64,000 nt of DNA, from contig CALTTF010000003.1 in NCBI GenBank assembly GCA_943908385.1, positions 9,003-73,002 on the forward strand. The letters run 5' to 3'. The translations under genes were made by a program, and so were the position numbers. This stretch comes from an uncultured Corynebacterium sp. GTDB taxonomy: Bacteria; Actinomycetota; Actinomycetes; Mycobacteriales; Mycobacteriaceae. Positions 39,307 through 48,817 of this stretch are shown here, piece after piece (the first letter of the stretch is position 1; every line of letters starts with the position of its first letter). The notes beneath the pieces were generated by a model that saw only the letters and a list, made by a program, of their open reading frames with translations, did no database searches and was not told where the DNA came from.

Positions 39307-40521
39307 ATGACTGACCCCTTCTACCGCCTCTTCACCAGCGAATCCGTCACTGAAGGGCACCCGGACAAAATCTGCGATGCCATCTCCGACACCATCCTGG
39401 ACGACATGCTCGCCCAGGACCCGCTGTCGCGTGTCGCCGTGGAAACAATGGTGACCACCGGACAAGTTCACGTCGTCGGCGAGGTGACGACGAAGGCGTA
39501 CTCGAATATCGCGAAGCTCGTGCGCGACAAGCTCGTCGAGATCGGCTTCATCTCTTCCGAGGTCGGCTTCGACGGCCGCACCTGCGGCGTGAATATCTCC
39601 ATCGGCGACCAGTCCGTCGAGATCTCCGACGGCGTCACCGACTCTCTCGAGGTGCGCTCGAACACCTCCACCGGTGAAGAAGACCAGTCCGGTGCGGGCG
39701 ACCAGGGCCTGATGTTCGGTTACGCCACCGACGAGACCCCGGAATTCATGCCGCTGCCGATCTCCACGGCGCACCGCCTCTCCCGCCGCCTGACGCAGGT
39801 GCGCAAGGACGGCATCGTCCGCGGCCTGCGCCCGGACGGCAAGACTCAGGTGACCTTCGCTTACGACGGCGACACCCCCGTGTACCTCGACACCGTGGTC
39901 ATCTCCACCCAGCACGATCCGGATTTCACCGGTGCTGAGCTCGAGGCGGCCCTGCGCGAGCACGTGCTCGAGTGGGTGCTCGACGACGCTGGCCTGAAGC
40001 AGTACTACACCCCGGACACCAAGCTGCTGGTCAACCCGTCCGGTTCCTTCGTGCTCGGCGGCCCGATGAGCGATGCCGGCCTGACCGGCCGCAAAATCAT
40101 CGTGGACACCTACGGCGGCATGGCCCGCCACGGCGGCGGCGCCTTCTCCGGCAAGGACCCGTCAAAGGTCGACCGCTCCGCGGCGTACGCGATGCGCTGG
40201 GTGGCCAAGAATATCGTCGCCGCCGGCCTGGCCAAGCGCGTCGAGGTCCAGGTCGCCTACGCCATCGGCCGTGCGACGCCGGTGGGCCTGTACGTGGAGA
40301 CCTTCGGCACCGCAGCCGAGGGGCAGACCAACGAGACGATCCAGCAGGCAGTGGAGAAGGTCTTCGACCTGCGCCCGACGGCGATCATCCGCGAGCTGGA
40401 CCTGCTCCGCCCGATCTACGCGGACTCCGCCGCCTACGGCCACTTCGGCCGCACCGACGTGGATTTCCCGTGGGAGGCGCTGGACAAGGTCGACGACCTG
40501 AAGGCGGCTGCCGGCCTCTAG
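39307..40521 (+). CDS. metK: S-adenosylmethionine synthetase
   Basis: Makes SAM from methionine and ATP. The 404-residue protein has [14 protein letters not shown] (ATP site) near residue 20, the [12 protein letters not shown] hexapeptide region and [19 protein letters not shown] with the catalytic Lys. It is preceded by a perfect McbR-type operator, so repression linked to sulfur metabolism is expected. Its stop overlaps the stop of the convergent membrane-protein gene by three bases, with no terminator between. Confidence 0.98.
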   Translation: MTDPFYRLFTSESVTEGHPDKICDAISDTILDDMLAQDPLSRVAVETMVTTGQVHVVGEVTTKAYSNIAKLVRDKLVEIGFISSEVGFDGRTCGVNISIGDQSVEISDGVTDSLEVRSNTSTGEEDQSGAGDQGLMFGYATDETPEFMPLPISTAHRLSRRLTQVRKDGIVRGLRPDGKTQVTFAYDGDTPVYLDTVVISTQHDPDFTGAELEAALREHVLEWVLDDAGLKQYYTPDTKLLVNPSGSFVLGGPMSDAGLTGRKIIVDTYGGMARHGGGAFSGKDPSKVDRSAAYAMRWVAKNIVAAGLAKRVEVQVAYAIGRATPVGLYVETFGTAAEGQTNETIQQAVEKVFDLRPTAIIRELDLLRPIYADSAAYGHFGRTDVDFPWEALDKVDDLKAAAGL

Positions 40522-41486
40522 TCCGTGGGCCGGTAGGGGCTCGCCTCCTCGGCGGTGTCCTCGCCGGTCTGTGCGGGCTGCACACGGGTGCCGTACGGGC
40601 TCGCCTTCGCTGCGTCGGCGGAGGCGCTCTTCTCGCGCCATTGCTCTTTCTCCGCTTCCGACTTGCGGTAATTGCGCAGCGCGACAACGCCCACGACGAT
40701 GCCGACGACGATGGGCATCCAGATCTTCGAATACTCCATTATGAGATCCACCCACTCGGGAAGCGCAGGCAGCGACGGCAGATTGGGCAGGTCGACATTC
40801 GGAGTCGGCAGCGCGACCTGAGGAAGATCAGGCACCGGCAGGTCGACGTGGGGCAGCGTGAAATCAGGCAGCTCCCAGTCCGGAAGGAATTGCGACAGCC
40901 AGTCCAAGAACCGGCCGATGATGGGACCCAGGACGATTACGGCGATCGCCCAGCCGGCTTTGCCCATGCCCTCGATAATGGGAATCGCCGTGCGGCGCAC
41001 GGGGCTGGACTGCATCATGTCGCGGCGCCGCTCGCCGCGGGATCCTGCGGGCGGATCGAATTCGACGACCGTCGAGCCCTCGCGGAATTCGATCTGCAGG
41101 ATGTCCTTGAACGTGTTGACCACCAAGCGCAGGTGCGGCTTGGAACGGTCGGTGCCGAGATTGACTAAGGCCTCGAGCTTGTCCTTCTTGCCCGGGCCAC
41201 GCAGGGGAATCCGTGCGGTGCCCTGCTCGAAGCTTTCGTACTGGTGTTGCACCTCGCCGTCGACGATGACCTGCAGGCGCAGTGGCGGGTTCTTCGTGAA
41301 CTCGCCGAGACGCGTCCACGGCTTCGCGTCTGCGGGCGCGCGCTTGCCGGCGTCCGGGTCGTCTTTGAACTTCTCCGGAGGTTCGCCCGGCCATTCGGGG
41401 TCGAGGGCTAGGAAGTCTTTGTCGAAGCCGGAGCGCACCTCGATGCGTCCGTAATCGGGGTGGTCGAGTACCCAGGTCTCTAGCAC
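40518..41486 (-). CDS. Two-helix membrane protein with a Leu-Pro repeat loop, unknown
   Basis: 322 residues, GTG start placed directly after the stop of the upstream small membrane-protein gene. Residues 1-150 form a soluble beta-rich domain ([20 protein letters not shown]). Two predicted helices (about 165-183, [21 protein letters not shown], and 247-268, [19 protein letters not shown]) flank a loop of roughly 45 residues. In that loop LP recurs about a dozen times at spacings of 3-6 residues. A charged Lys/Glu/Ala tail follows. No family was recognised. The stop overlaps that of metK. Confidence 0.7.
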   Translation of the reverse strand: MLETWVLDHPDYGRIEVRSGFDKDFLALDPEWPGEPPEKFKDDPDAGKRAPADAKPWTRLGEFTKNPPLRLQVIVDGEVQHQYESFEQGTARIPLRGPGKKDKLEALVNLGTDRSKPHLRLVVNTFKDILQIEFREGSTVVEFDPPAGSRGERRRDMMQSSPVRRTAIPIIEGMGKAGWAIAVIVLGPIIGRFLDWLSQFLPDWELPDFTLPHVDLPVPDLPQVALPTPNVDLPNLPSLPALPEWVDLIMEYSKIWMPIVVGIVVGVVALRNYRKSEAEKEQWREKSASADAAKASPYGTRVQPAQTGEDTAEEASPYRPTD

Positions 41487-41873
41487 TTAGTCATCATCCC
41501 CAGCGGTTCCCGCCAAAAGCCCCGCGAGGTAGTCGAAGGCCGCGGCGATGATGATCACTGCGATTAAATAGATCATTGTTCCGTCGTTGAAGTACAGCAG
41601 CTTCGCGCACATGAATCCGAAACCCGCCAAGATCGGCAGAGACCATGTGGGGCGGAATGTCCACCCGTCAATGAATCCGAACAGGGCTGCGGTGCCCAAG
41701 ATCAGTCCGGCTGTAGGGATGCCGGCGTTCTCTTCACCGACTGCGGGAATCAGCACCAGAGGCCCGAGCAGGAAGACCGCGAACATCACGTACGGCGTGA
41801 CCTTTTGCCAGCCTTTACGCGCGGGTTCGCTGGCATCTTGCTTGTCGACGAATACCGCCTCCGATTCACTCAT
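41487..41873 (-). CDS. Small polytopic membrane protein, unknown
   Basis: 128 residues. An acidic N-terminus (SESEAVFVDKQDASEPARKG) is followed by four hydrophobic segments (VTPYVMFAVFLLGPLVLIPA, AGLILGTAALFGFIDG, SLPILAGFGFMCAKLLYF, TMIYLIAVIIIAAAFDYLAG) and an acidic Asp-rich C-terminus. Its stop abuts the start of the downstream two-helix protein, so the two are translated together and may interact. No homologous family was recognised. Confidence 0.7.
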   Translation of the reverse strand: MSESEAVFVDKQDASEPARKGWQKVTPYVMFAVFLLGPLVLIPAVGEENAGIPTAGLILGTAALFGFIDGWTFRPTWSLPILAGFGFMCAKLLYFNDGTMIYLIAVIIIAAAFDYLAGLLAGTAGDDD

Positions 41874-41915
41874 GCCACGAATTTAAGGCAATGGAAATGG
41901 AGATTCAATGCGAAA

Positions 41916-41939
41916 GGCCGTGTGCTTGCGCACACGGCC
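41916..41939 (-). terminator. Hairpin terminator after the polysaccharide deacetylase gene
   Basis: Perfect 10-bp stem (41916-41925 with 41930-41939) and TTGC loop, 36 bases beyond the deacetylase stop. On the minus strand it is followed by TTTCGCATT, a weak T-tract. It separates the deacetylase from the two-gene membrane-protein operon downstream. Confidence 0.6.
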
Positions 41940-41974
41940 ACAGGGCACTCGTTGGTGGTTTGAGGAGCGTTCGG

Positions 41975-42913
41975 CTACTCAGCCCGGGTGTAGGTGTGGC
42001 CCGGCACAGGTTGAACCATCTCGTCCAATGTCACCGGGCGCAGGCCCTTCGCACGGAGACCGTCGATGATGCAGGCGGCAGCGTCCACGGTGCTGGGGTG
42101 GATATCGTGCATGAGGATGATCGATCCGGCCTGGGCGTTGTCGACGGCGTTGCGGCACGTGATGTCCGCATTGCGGTTCTGCCAGTCGGCGGTGTCCACG
42201 TCCCAGATAGCCAGCGCCATGCCGCGCTCGCCGGCGACGGCGGCCACACGGTCGTTCGTTGCGCCGTAGGGCGGGCGCAGCCAGTGGGGCTTCGAACCCA
42301 GCGCGGACTCGATTGCGCGGCTGGTCTCGTCCAGCTCGCGCCCGATGCGGTCGTCCGCGAGCGTGTTCAGCTGCGGGTGGTTGTACGAGTGGTTGGCCAC
42401 CAGGTGGCCCTCGTCGCGCTCCCGCTGGAGAATGTCCGGGAACGCGTCGGCGTTGCTGCCGATGGTGAAGAAGGTAGCCTTTGCGTCCTTGCTCTTCAGG
42501 ATGTCGAGCAGGCGCGGGGTGGTCTCCGGCGAGGGGCCGTCGTCATAGGTGATGGCGACGGTGTTGGTGCAGGCGGGCGGCGCTTCCGGCGCGCGCTTCT
42601 TGCGGCCGTTGTTGTCGAAGCACATGGGAGCACCCTGCTGCAGCGGCTGAGTACGCGGGTGGGGAGTGTGCTGGACCGGGCGGAGCTCGTCCGGCACCGC
42701 CTTCTTCATCTCGGGAGGCAGCGCGTTGTAGGCCTGGCGCATGCCGTTCTGCACACCGGAGGTGATGTTCTGGGACGCCTGCGAGCTCAATGCGGCAGGA
42801 TCCGGATTCAGCGACGGGCCCGGATTAGCCGACAGCGGACCAGCGACAGCGGGACAAGCAAGAAGGGCAGAGGTGATCAATGCGAGCGAAGAAGCGATAA
42901 GGGAGCGTTTCAC
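41975..42913 (-). CDS. Secreted polysaccharide deacetylase (NodB domain)
   Basis: About 312 residues. A Sec signal peptide (MKRSLIASSLALITSALLAC, then PAVAGPLSA), a Pro/Asn-rich spacer of about 80 residues, and a C-terminal CE4 NodB domain. All catalytic motifs are visible: TYDDGPS (metal Asp), HSYNHPQL (two His), RPPYG, DVDTADW and ILMHDIHP. It probably removes acetyl groups from cell-wall glycans such as peptidoglycan. The start is GTG at 42913; a TTG at 42934 would add seven residues. It is divergent from priA. Confidence 0.9.
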   Translation of the reverse strand: MKRSLIASSLALITSALLACPAVAGPLSANPGPSLNPDPAALSSQASQNITSGVQNGMRQAYNALPPEMKKAVPDELRPVQHTPHPRTQPLQQGAPMCFDNNGRKKRAPEAPPACTNTVAITYDDGPSPETTPRLLDILKSKDAKATFFTIGSNADAFPDILQRERDEGHLVANHSYNHPQLNTLADDRIGRELDETSRAIESALGSKPHWLRPPYGATNDRVAAVAGERGMALAIWDVDTADWQNRNADITCRNAVDNAQAGSIILMHDIHPSTVDAAACIIDGLRAKGLRPVTLDEMVQPVPGHTYTRAE

Positions 42914-43073
42914 AGCTAAAAGCGCACTTTCCAACGACGAATGACTGAAAACGATTTGATTATGCGTCCGGCCTCCTATTTCCGCAAGGATTTACACGCC
43001 GATTTCACGATAAAAGTCCAGGTAACGGTTAGATAACGGGGACGTGGTCCATGCGCCCGTTACACTTTGGTGC

Positions 43074-45101
43074 ATGTCTCACAGCCCCAACAGCACGCCA
43101 GCTGCGGTCAACCCGATCGCGCGCGTTCTGCCTTTGTTGGGGTTGCCGCACTTGGACCGCGGCTTCGACTACTTGGTGACGGAGAGCCAGTCGGGCGATG
43201 CGCAGCCGGGGGTGAAGGTGCGCATCCGTTTCGCGGGCCGGTTGGTGGACGCCCTGGTGCTCGAGCGCCTGACCGAGTCGGACCACGACGGCAAACTGCG
43301 GTTCATCGAGCGCGTCGTCTCGCCCGAGGTCGTCTACCCGGAGCGCATGCGGGATCTCGTCGATGCTTTGGCTGACAGGTACGCGGGAACGCGCTCCGAC
43401 ATCATCCGGTCTGCCATTCCCGCGCGCCACGTCAAAGCAGAAGCGACGGACACCTCCACGCCGTGGGAGGATCTCGGCACTGTCGAAGAACCTGATCTCT
43501 CCGGTTGGAGCGCGTATGCGCACGGCGAGTCCTTCGTCGACGCTGTCGTCGCAGGGACAGTGGCGCGTGCGGCCTGGCAGATCGCGCCCGGCGACGACTG
43601 GACTGATTCGCTGTCCGCCCTAGCAGCCAAGGTCGCCGCTGACTGCGGAGGCGTCCTCATTGTCGTGCCCGACCAGACCGATGTCGACCGGATGGACACC
43701 GCATTGCGCGAGATCGTCGGCCCGCGGCAGATCACCACGTTGACTGCGTCGTTGGGGCCGCAGGCGAGGTACAGCCGCTTCCTGTCCATCCTCCACGGAC
43801 AGGGGCGACTAGTCGTGGGCACCCGTTCCGCCGCATTCGCACCGGTGGAGAACCTCCGCCTGGCCGTGGTCATGTTCGACGGCGATGATTCGCTCGTCGA
43901 TCCGCGTGCCCCGTACACGCATGCGCGGGAGGTGCTGACCACGCGGTCAGCCGTCGAAAAGTGCTCGCTCATCATCGGCGGCCACGCCCGCACCGCGGAA
44001 GCGCAGCTGCTCGTCGAGTCGGGGTGGATGCACGACCTCATCGCCCCGCGCACCACGCTGCGCACGCGCTCGCCGCATATCCGCGCAGCAGGAGACAGCG
44101 ATTTCGAATTGGAGCGCGATCCCCGCGCCGGTGCCGCGCGCCTTCCGTCCGCCGCATTCGAAGCGGTCCGGCGTGCGCTCGCGGCGGATAAACCGGTGCT
44201 TTTCCAGGTGCCGCGCGCCGGATACGTCCAGTCGTTGGCGTGCGGAATCTGCCGCACCCCGGCGCGCTGCCGCGCGTGCAACGGCCCGCTCGGCCTGCCG
44301 TCGGGCAAAGAAGCAGCGGCGCCGACGTGCCGCTGGTGCGGTCGCATGGACAGCTCGTTCGTGTGCGCGAACTGCGGTTCGCACCGTCTGCGCGCCGTGG
44401 TGGTGGGCACGCAGCGCACGGCAGAAGAACTCGGCCGTGCATTCGCGCCGCAGAAAGTCATCGCCTCGTGGGGTGAGCGCATCCACACTGAGGTGGATGA
44501 TGAACCCGCTATCGTGGTGGCCACGCCCGGCGCGGAACCACATGTCGCGGGCGGCGGCGAGTACGGCGCCGCGGTCCTTCTAGACACGTGGGCGTTGCTC
44601 GGCCGACCGGATCTGCGCGCGGCGGAGGAGACGATGGCGAAGTGGATGGCGGCTGCCACGCTCGTCGCCCCGCACAGCAAGGGCGGGGAAGTGGTCGTGG
44701 TCGCTGATGCGGCTCTGCCCGTGGTCCAGCACCTGATCCGCTGGGATGCTGCAGGCTATGCGGCGGCGGAGCTCGCCCAGCGCCGCGAGGTGCGGTTCCC
44801 GCCGGCAGTGCACATGGCGGCCGTGGACAGTCCGCGCGAATCGCTCACCGACTTCCTGGAGCACATCGACCTGCCCGCGGAAGTGGACATTCTCGGCCCC
44901 GTCGACCTTCCCGCCGGCGCGGACCTGCCCGGCGAATGGGACCGGCGTACCGCTGGTGAAGCCCAGCGCGTGCTCATACGCACACCCCTTTCCACCCGCA
45001 CGGCGCTCGGCAAGGCCCTGCGCGCCGCGGCGGTCAACCGTGCCACGCGCAAACAGGATCTGCCGTTGCGCATCCAGGTCAACCCCATGCACATCGGCTA
45101 G
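43074..45101 (+). CDS. priA: Primosomal protein PriA-like, lacking ATPase motifs
   Basis: 675-residue PriA/N' homologue for restart of replication forks. An N-terminal PriA 3'-end-binding domain (ARVLPLLGLPHLDRGFDYLV), the two helicase lobes, and the eight-cysteine zinc region (CGICRTPARCRACNG, CRWCGRMDSSFVCANC) are present. The helicase ATP site is not: no GxxGxGKT is present, and the DEEH box reads FDGDDSL. This is the known actinobacterial pattern, so the protein may work as a scaffold rather than a helicase. The start is ATG at 43074 (MSHSPNSTPAA). A def gene follows after 28 bases. Confidence 0.9.
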   Translation: MSHSPNSTPAAVNPIARVLPLLGLPHLDRGFDYLVTESQSGDAQPGVKVRIRFAGRLVDALVLERLTESDHDGKLRFIERVVSPEVVYPERMRDLVDALADRYAGTRSDIIRSAIPARHVKAEATDTSTPWEDLGTVEEPDLSGWSAYAHGESFVDAVVAGTVARAAWQIAPGDDWTDSLSALAAKVAADCGGVLIVVPDQTDVDRMDTALREIVGPRQITTLTASLGPQARYSRFLSILHGQGRLVVGTRSAAFAPVENLRLAVVMFDGDDSLVDPRAPYTHAREVLTTRSAVEKCSLIIGGHARTAEAQLLVESGWMHDLIAPRTTLRTRSPHIRAAGDSDFELERDPRAGAARLPSAAFEAVRRALAADKPVLFQVPRAGYVQSLACGICRTPARCRACNGPLGLPSGKEAAAPTCRWCGRMDSSFVCANCGSHRLRAVVVGTQRTAEELGRAFAPQKVIASWGERIHTEVDDEPAIVVATPGAEPHVAGGGEYGAAVLLDTWALLGRPDLRAAEETMAKWMAAATLVAPHSKGGEVVVVADAALPVVQHLIRWDAAGYAAAELAQRREVRFPPAVHMAAVDSPRESLTDFLEHIDLPAEVDILGPVDLPAGADLPGEWDRRTAGEAQRVLIRTPLSTRTALGKALRAAAVNRATRKQDLPLRIQVNPMHIG

Positions 45102-45129
45102 CGGGCGCCGACACGTAGACTGGGCTGTC

Positions 45130-45630
45130 ATGACCGTCCGCCCCATCAGGATCTTCGGTGATCCGGTACTGAACACGCAGGCAACGCCCGTCGAGCTTTT
45201 CGACGAATCGTTGCGCCGCCTAGTCCACGACATGCTCGAGACCATGGACGACGCCGGGGGAGTCGGCCTGGCCGCCAACCAGATCGGGCTGACGAAGAGA
45301 GTCTTCGTCTACGACTGCGACGGAATGCGCGGCGCACTGGTCAACCCGGAGTGGGAGCCCATCGACGACCTCGTGCAGATCGGCCCGGAAGGCTGCCTGT
45401 CCATTCCGGACCTGCAAGCGGATGTGGCCCGACACGAGACCGTCGTCGCGCGGGGCTTCGATGAATTCGGCCGCCCGGTCACCCTGCGGGCCAACAGTCT
45501 TCTTGCCCGCTGCATCCAGCACGAGACGGACCACTTGGACGGCGTGCTGTTCCTGCGCCGCCTCGAACCCGAGGTGCGCAAGGAAGCGATGCAGATGATC
45601 CGCGGCATGGACTGGTACACGGGGCAGTAA
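45130..45630 (+). CDS. def: Peptide deformylase
   Basis: Removes formyl from the N-terminal methionine of new proteins. The 166-residue protein carries the three PDF motifs: GVGLAANQIG (motif 1), EGCLSIP (Cys metal ligand) and QHETDHLDG (HExxH). The start at ATG 45130 (MTVRPIRIFGDPVL) is a standard N-terminus; longer frames start inside priA. It sits with fmt, the enzyme that adds the formyl group. Confidence 0.95.
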   Translation: MTVRPIRIFGDPVLNTQATPVELFDESLRRLVHDMLETMDDAGGVGLAANQIGLTKRVFVYDCDGMRGALVNPEWEPIDDLVQIGPEGCLSIPDLQADVARHETVVARGFDEFGRPVTLRANSLLARCIQHETDHLDGVLFLRRLEPEVRKEAMQMIRGMDWYTGQ

Positions 45631-45681
45631 CAGCCCAAGCGGCAGAGAAAAAGGGCAACAGAGAAAGAGGAAGGACACACA

Positions 45682-46608
45682 ATGCGTTTGGTTTTCGCGG
45701 GCACCCCGGAGCCGGCGGTGGTGGCGCTGGAGAAGCTCATTGCTTCCGAGCATGAGGTGGTGGCGGTGCTCACCCGCCCGGACGCCAAGAAGGGGCGCGG
45801 GCGCACGCTGCACCCCTCGCCGGTCAAGGCGCTGGCGCAGGAGCACGGCATTGAGGTGCTCACGCCGGAGAAGCTCAAGGGCAACGAGGAGGTCAAAGAG
45901 AAGCTTCAAGCGCTCGCCCCGGACGCGATCCCGGTGGTGGCGTACGGCAACCTGATTCCGGAGGACTTCCTGTCCATTCCCACCCACGGCTGGATCAACC
46001 TGCACTTCTCGCTGCTGCCTCGCTGGCGCGGCGCCGCTCCGGTGCAGGCGGGAATCCTGCACGGCGACGAATACAGCGGCGCCACCACATTCCGCATCGA
46101 CGCCGGCCTGGACACCGGCGACATCCTGCTGCAGGAACCGGAGCAGATCCGTGCCGACGACACCGCTGACGACCTGCTCACACGCCTCGCGTACTCCGGC
46201 GGCGACCTGCTCGTTCGCACCATGGACGACCTGGCCACGGGCCACGCCACTTTCACCCCGCAGGAGGGGGACGCGACGTACGCGCCGAAGATCAGTAAGG
46301 ACGACGCGCGCATCGACTGGTCGGCTCCGGCAGAAGAGATCGACCGCGCGATTCGCGCCTACACACCGGGACCCGGCGCGTGGACCACGCTCGACGGCGA
46401 CCGCGTCAAAGTCGGGCCCGCGACTGTTTCTACTGAGCAGATCGAGCTCGCGCCCGGCGAGCTCGCGGTGAGCAAGGACGCAGTCCACGTGGGCACCGGC
46501 ACACGTCCGGTTGCGCTCGGCAACATCCAGCCGCCGGGCAAGAAGATGATGGCCGCGGCCGACTGGGCGCGCGGTCTGCAGAATGCCGAAGGAGTGAGGT
46601 TCGAGTGA
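45682..46608 (+). CDS. fmt: Methionyl-tRNA formyltransferase
   Basis: Formylates initiator Met-tRNA with 10-formyl-THF. The 308-residue protein has [19 protein letters not shown] at the start, VVAYGNLIP with the catalytic Asn, and [18 protein letters not shown] (HxSLLP...RG) with the catalytic His. A C-terminal tRNA-binding OB domain follows. AGGAAGGA precedes the ATG. It overlaps rsmB in GTGA. Confidence 0.97.
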   Translation: MRLVFAGTPEPAVVALEKLIASEHEVVAVLTRPDAKKGRGRTLHPSPVKALAQEHGIEVLTPEKLKGNEEVKEKLQALAPDAIPVVAYGNLIPEDFLSIPTHGWINLHFSLLPRWRGAAPVQAGILHGDEYSGATTFRIDAGLDTGDILLQEPEQIRADDTADDLLTRLAYSGGDLLVRTMDDLATGHATFTPQEGDATYAPKISKDDARIDWSAPAEEIDRAIRAYTPGPGAWTTLDGDRVKVGPATVSTEQIELAPGELAVSKDAVHVGTGTRPVALGNIQPPGKKMMAAADWARGLQNAEGVRFE

Positions 46609-48113
46609 GCGGAGGATTCCGGTCCCGCACGAAGCGCGCGAAAGAGCAGGCCGGCCAGGAAGCCGTCCACGGAGAGCCGCAGCGCACGCGCAGGCGTGAC
46701 GACGGCCAGCGCCGCCCGCGCCGTTCTGGCGGCTCCGGCCGCTCCGGGCAGGAGCGCAGCGTCCGCGATGCCCGGAATATCGGAGATCCGGCCCGCCAGG
46801 CCGCTTTCGACGCGGTGCTGCGGGTGGAAGCGGAGGACGCATTCGGCAATCTGGTGCTTCCGCAGATTCTGCGCGAGCGGAAGATTTCGGGCCGTGACGC
46901 GGCGTTCGCCACAGAGATCGCCTACGGCACGCTGCGCAATCTGGGCGTTCTGGACGCGGTGATCGGCGATTGCTCGTCGCGCCCGGTGGGAGATCTCGAC
47001 CCGGCTGTGCTCACCGCCCTGCGCTTGGGCGCCTACCAGCTGCTGTTCACCCGCGTCGACGACCACGCCGCGGTGGACACTTCGGTACGCCTCGTCGAGG
47101 CTGCCGGCGCCGGCAAAGCGAAGGGATTCGTCAACGGAATCCTCCGCACGATTTCACGCACGAGCGCACAGGACTGGATGGACAAGCTCACGCCGGACGG
47201 AGAGATCGCGGCTGCCGCATTCCGCACCGCTCACCCGGAATGGATCGCCGAGTCCTTCGCCCGGGTTCTCGGCGAGGACGAGCTGGAAGCCGCACTCGAG
47301 GCAGATTCGCAGCGGCCGATCGTTCACCTCGTCGCACGCCCCGGAGAGATGTCGGCGGAGGAGCTGGCGCTGGTCACCGGCGGGGAAGAGGGCCGTTACA
47401 GCCCGTACGCGGTGTACCTCGACGAAGGCGGCGACCCGGGCTCGCTCGAGCCTGTGCGCGACAAGATGGCGGCGGTCCAGGACGAGGGCTCGCAGCTCAT
47501 CGCGCGCGCAGTCGCCGAGCTTCCAGTCGACAACGACCACGGCCGGTGGCTCGACCTGTGCGCCGGTCCCGGCGGCAAGGCCGCGCTGATGGGCTCGCTC
47601 GCGTCGATCGACGGAGCGCACGTCGACGCCGTCGAGGTCAGCGCCACCCGCGCGGATCTGATCCGGAAATCCACCGAGGGGATGCCGGTCACCGTCCACG
47701 TCGCCGACGGCCGCGACCCAGGCCTCGAGCCGGGCTTCGACCGCGTGCTCGTCGACGCGCCGTGCTCCGGCCTCGGTGCCCTGCGCCGCCGCCCGGAGGC
47801 GCGCTGGCGCAAGAGCGAAGACGATATTGCGGAGCTCAACGAGCTGCAGTCGGCGTTGCTCGCCTCCGCTGTGAACCTGGCCAAGCCGGGCGGGGTCGTC
47901 GTGTATTCCACGTGCTCGCCGGATCTGAGGGAGACACGGGGGATCGTCGATAAGCAGCTGGCACTTGGCGGCGTCGACGAGATCGACATCCGCGACGTGC
48001 TGCCCGACATGGGCGACCTCGGCGAGCACCTCAGCGCGCAGATGTGGCCTCACCGACACGGCACCGACGCGATGTTCGTCGCCGCGCTGCGCACGCACAG
48101 CGACGGGGCCTGA
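46605..48113 (+). CDS. rsmB: 16S rRNA m5C967 methyltransferase (RsmB/Sun)
   Basis: Methylates C967 of 16S rRNA. The 502-residue protein has a basic 60-residue lead, an N-terminal NusB-like RNA-binding domain ([20 protein letters not shown]), and a SAM methyltransferase domain with [33 protein letters not shown] and [12 protein letters not shown] carry the two catalytic cysteines. The GTG start overlaps the fmt stop. Confidence 0.95.
   Translation: MSGGFRSRTKRAKEQAGQEAVHGEPQRTRRRDDGQRRPRRSGGSGRSGQERSVRDARNIGDPARQAAFDAVLRVEAEDAFGNLVLPQILRERKISGRDAAFATEIAYGTLRNLGVLDAVIGDCSSRPVGDLDPAVLTALRLGAYQLLFTRVDDHAAVDTSVRLVEAAGAGKAKGFVNGILRTISRTSAQDWMDKLTPDGEIAAAAFRTAHPEWIAESFARVLGEDELEAALEADSQRPIVHLVARPGEMSAEELALVTGGEEGRYSPYAVYLDEGGDPGSLEPVRDKMAAVQDEGSQLIARAVAELPVDNDHGRWLDLCAGPGGKAALMGSLASIDGAHVDAVEVSATRADLIRKSTEGMPVTVHVADGRDPGLEPGFDRVLVDAPCSGLGALRRRPEARWRKSEDDIAELNELQSALLASAVNLAKPGGVVVYSTCSPDLRETRGIVDKQLALGGVDEIDIRDVLPDMGDLGEHLSAQMWPHRHGTDAMFVAALRTHSDGA
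47945..47955 (+). repeat. CGTCGATAAGC signature word, copy 9 (in rsmB)
   Basis: Forward copy, read in rsmB as Val-Asp-Lys. Confidence 0.8.
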
Positions 48114-48140
48114 TTTCGCTGAAGGGATAGACTTGGGACC

Positions 48141-48803
48141 ATGATGTACATCGCCCCGTCGATCCTCGCCGCCGACTACGCCAACCTGGGTGCGGACGTG
48201 CGGAAGGTGCCGTCCGCCGACCTGCTCCACGTCGACATCATGGACGGCCACTTCGTGCCCAACCTCTCCTTCGGGCCCGACGTGACCAAGGCCGTCGACG
48301 GAGTCACCGACCAGTTCCTCGACATCCACATGATGATCGAGGAGCCGGAACGCTGGTTCGAGACCTACATCAAGGCGGGCGGCGACCGTCTGGTCTTCCA
48401 CATCGAGGCCACCGACGACCATGTCGCGGCGGCGAAGCAGCTCCACGATCTGGGCGCGCAAGCCGGGTTCGCCATCAAGCCCGGCACCCCGATCGAGCCG
48501 TACCTCGACGACCTCGAGCACTTCGAGCAAGTCATGATCATGAGCGTCGAGCCTGGTTTCGGCGGCCAGAAATTCATGCCGGAAGTGCTGAACAAAGTCG
48601 CGGCCGCGCGCGAACGCATCGAAGAAGCCGGCTTATCGACGTTGATCGGCATCGACGGCGGCATCTCCCAATCCACCATCGCACTCGCGGCAGAAGCAGG
48701 CGTGAACGCCTTTGTCGCCGGCTCTGCCGTCTTCGGGGCCGAGGACCCGGCTGAAGCGGTGGAGACTCTCCGCTACCTGGCCCGCGCGGCCGCCGAGCGC
48801 TAG
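48141..48803 (+). CDS. rpe: Ribulose-phosphate 3-epimerase
   Basis: Interconverts ribulose-5-phosphate and xylulose-5-phosphate in the pentose phosphate pathway. The 220-residue TIM barrel has IAPSILAADYANLGADV, HVDIMDGHFVPNLSFG, MSVEPGFGGQKF and IGIDGGIS, which carry the metal and phosphate ligands. The start is ATG 48141 or the adjacent ATG 48144. It precedes the riboflavin genes, consistent with the shared substrate ribulose-5-phosphate. Confidence 0.97.
   Translation: MMYIAPSILAADYANLGADVRKVPSADLLHVDIMDGHFVPNLSFGPDVTKAVDGVTDQFLDIHMMIEEPERWFETYIKAGGDRLVFHIEATDDHVAAAKQLHDLGAQAGFAIKPGTPIEPYLDDLEHFEQVMIMSVEPGFGGQKFMPEVLNKVAAARERIEEAGLSTLIGIDGGISQSTIALAAEAGVNAFVAGSAVFGAEDPAEAVETLRYLARAAAER
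48631..48641 (-). repeat. CGTCGATAAGC signature word, copy 10 (in rpe)
   Basis: Reverse copy in a different reading frame from the others. It makes rpe use a TTA leucine codon (Gly-Leu-Ser-Thr), which is very uncommon in this G+C-rich sequence. Confidence 0.8.
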
Positions 48804-48817
48804 AGAAGCATTCAACG

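Noticed and set aside
48804..48817. FMN riboswitch before the riboflavin genes
   Set aside because: The gap is only 14 bases and no RFN-like element was seen there or before rpe.
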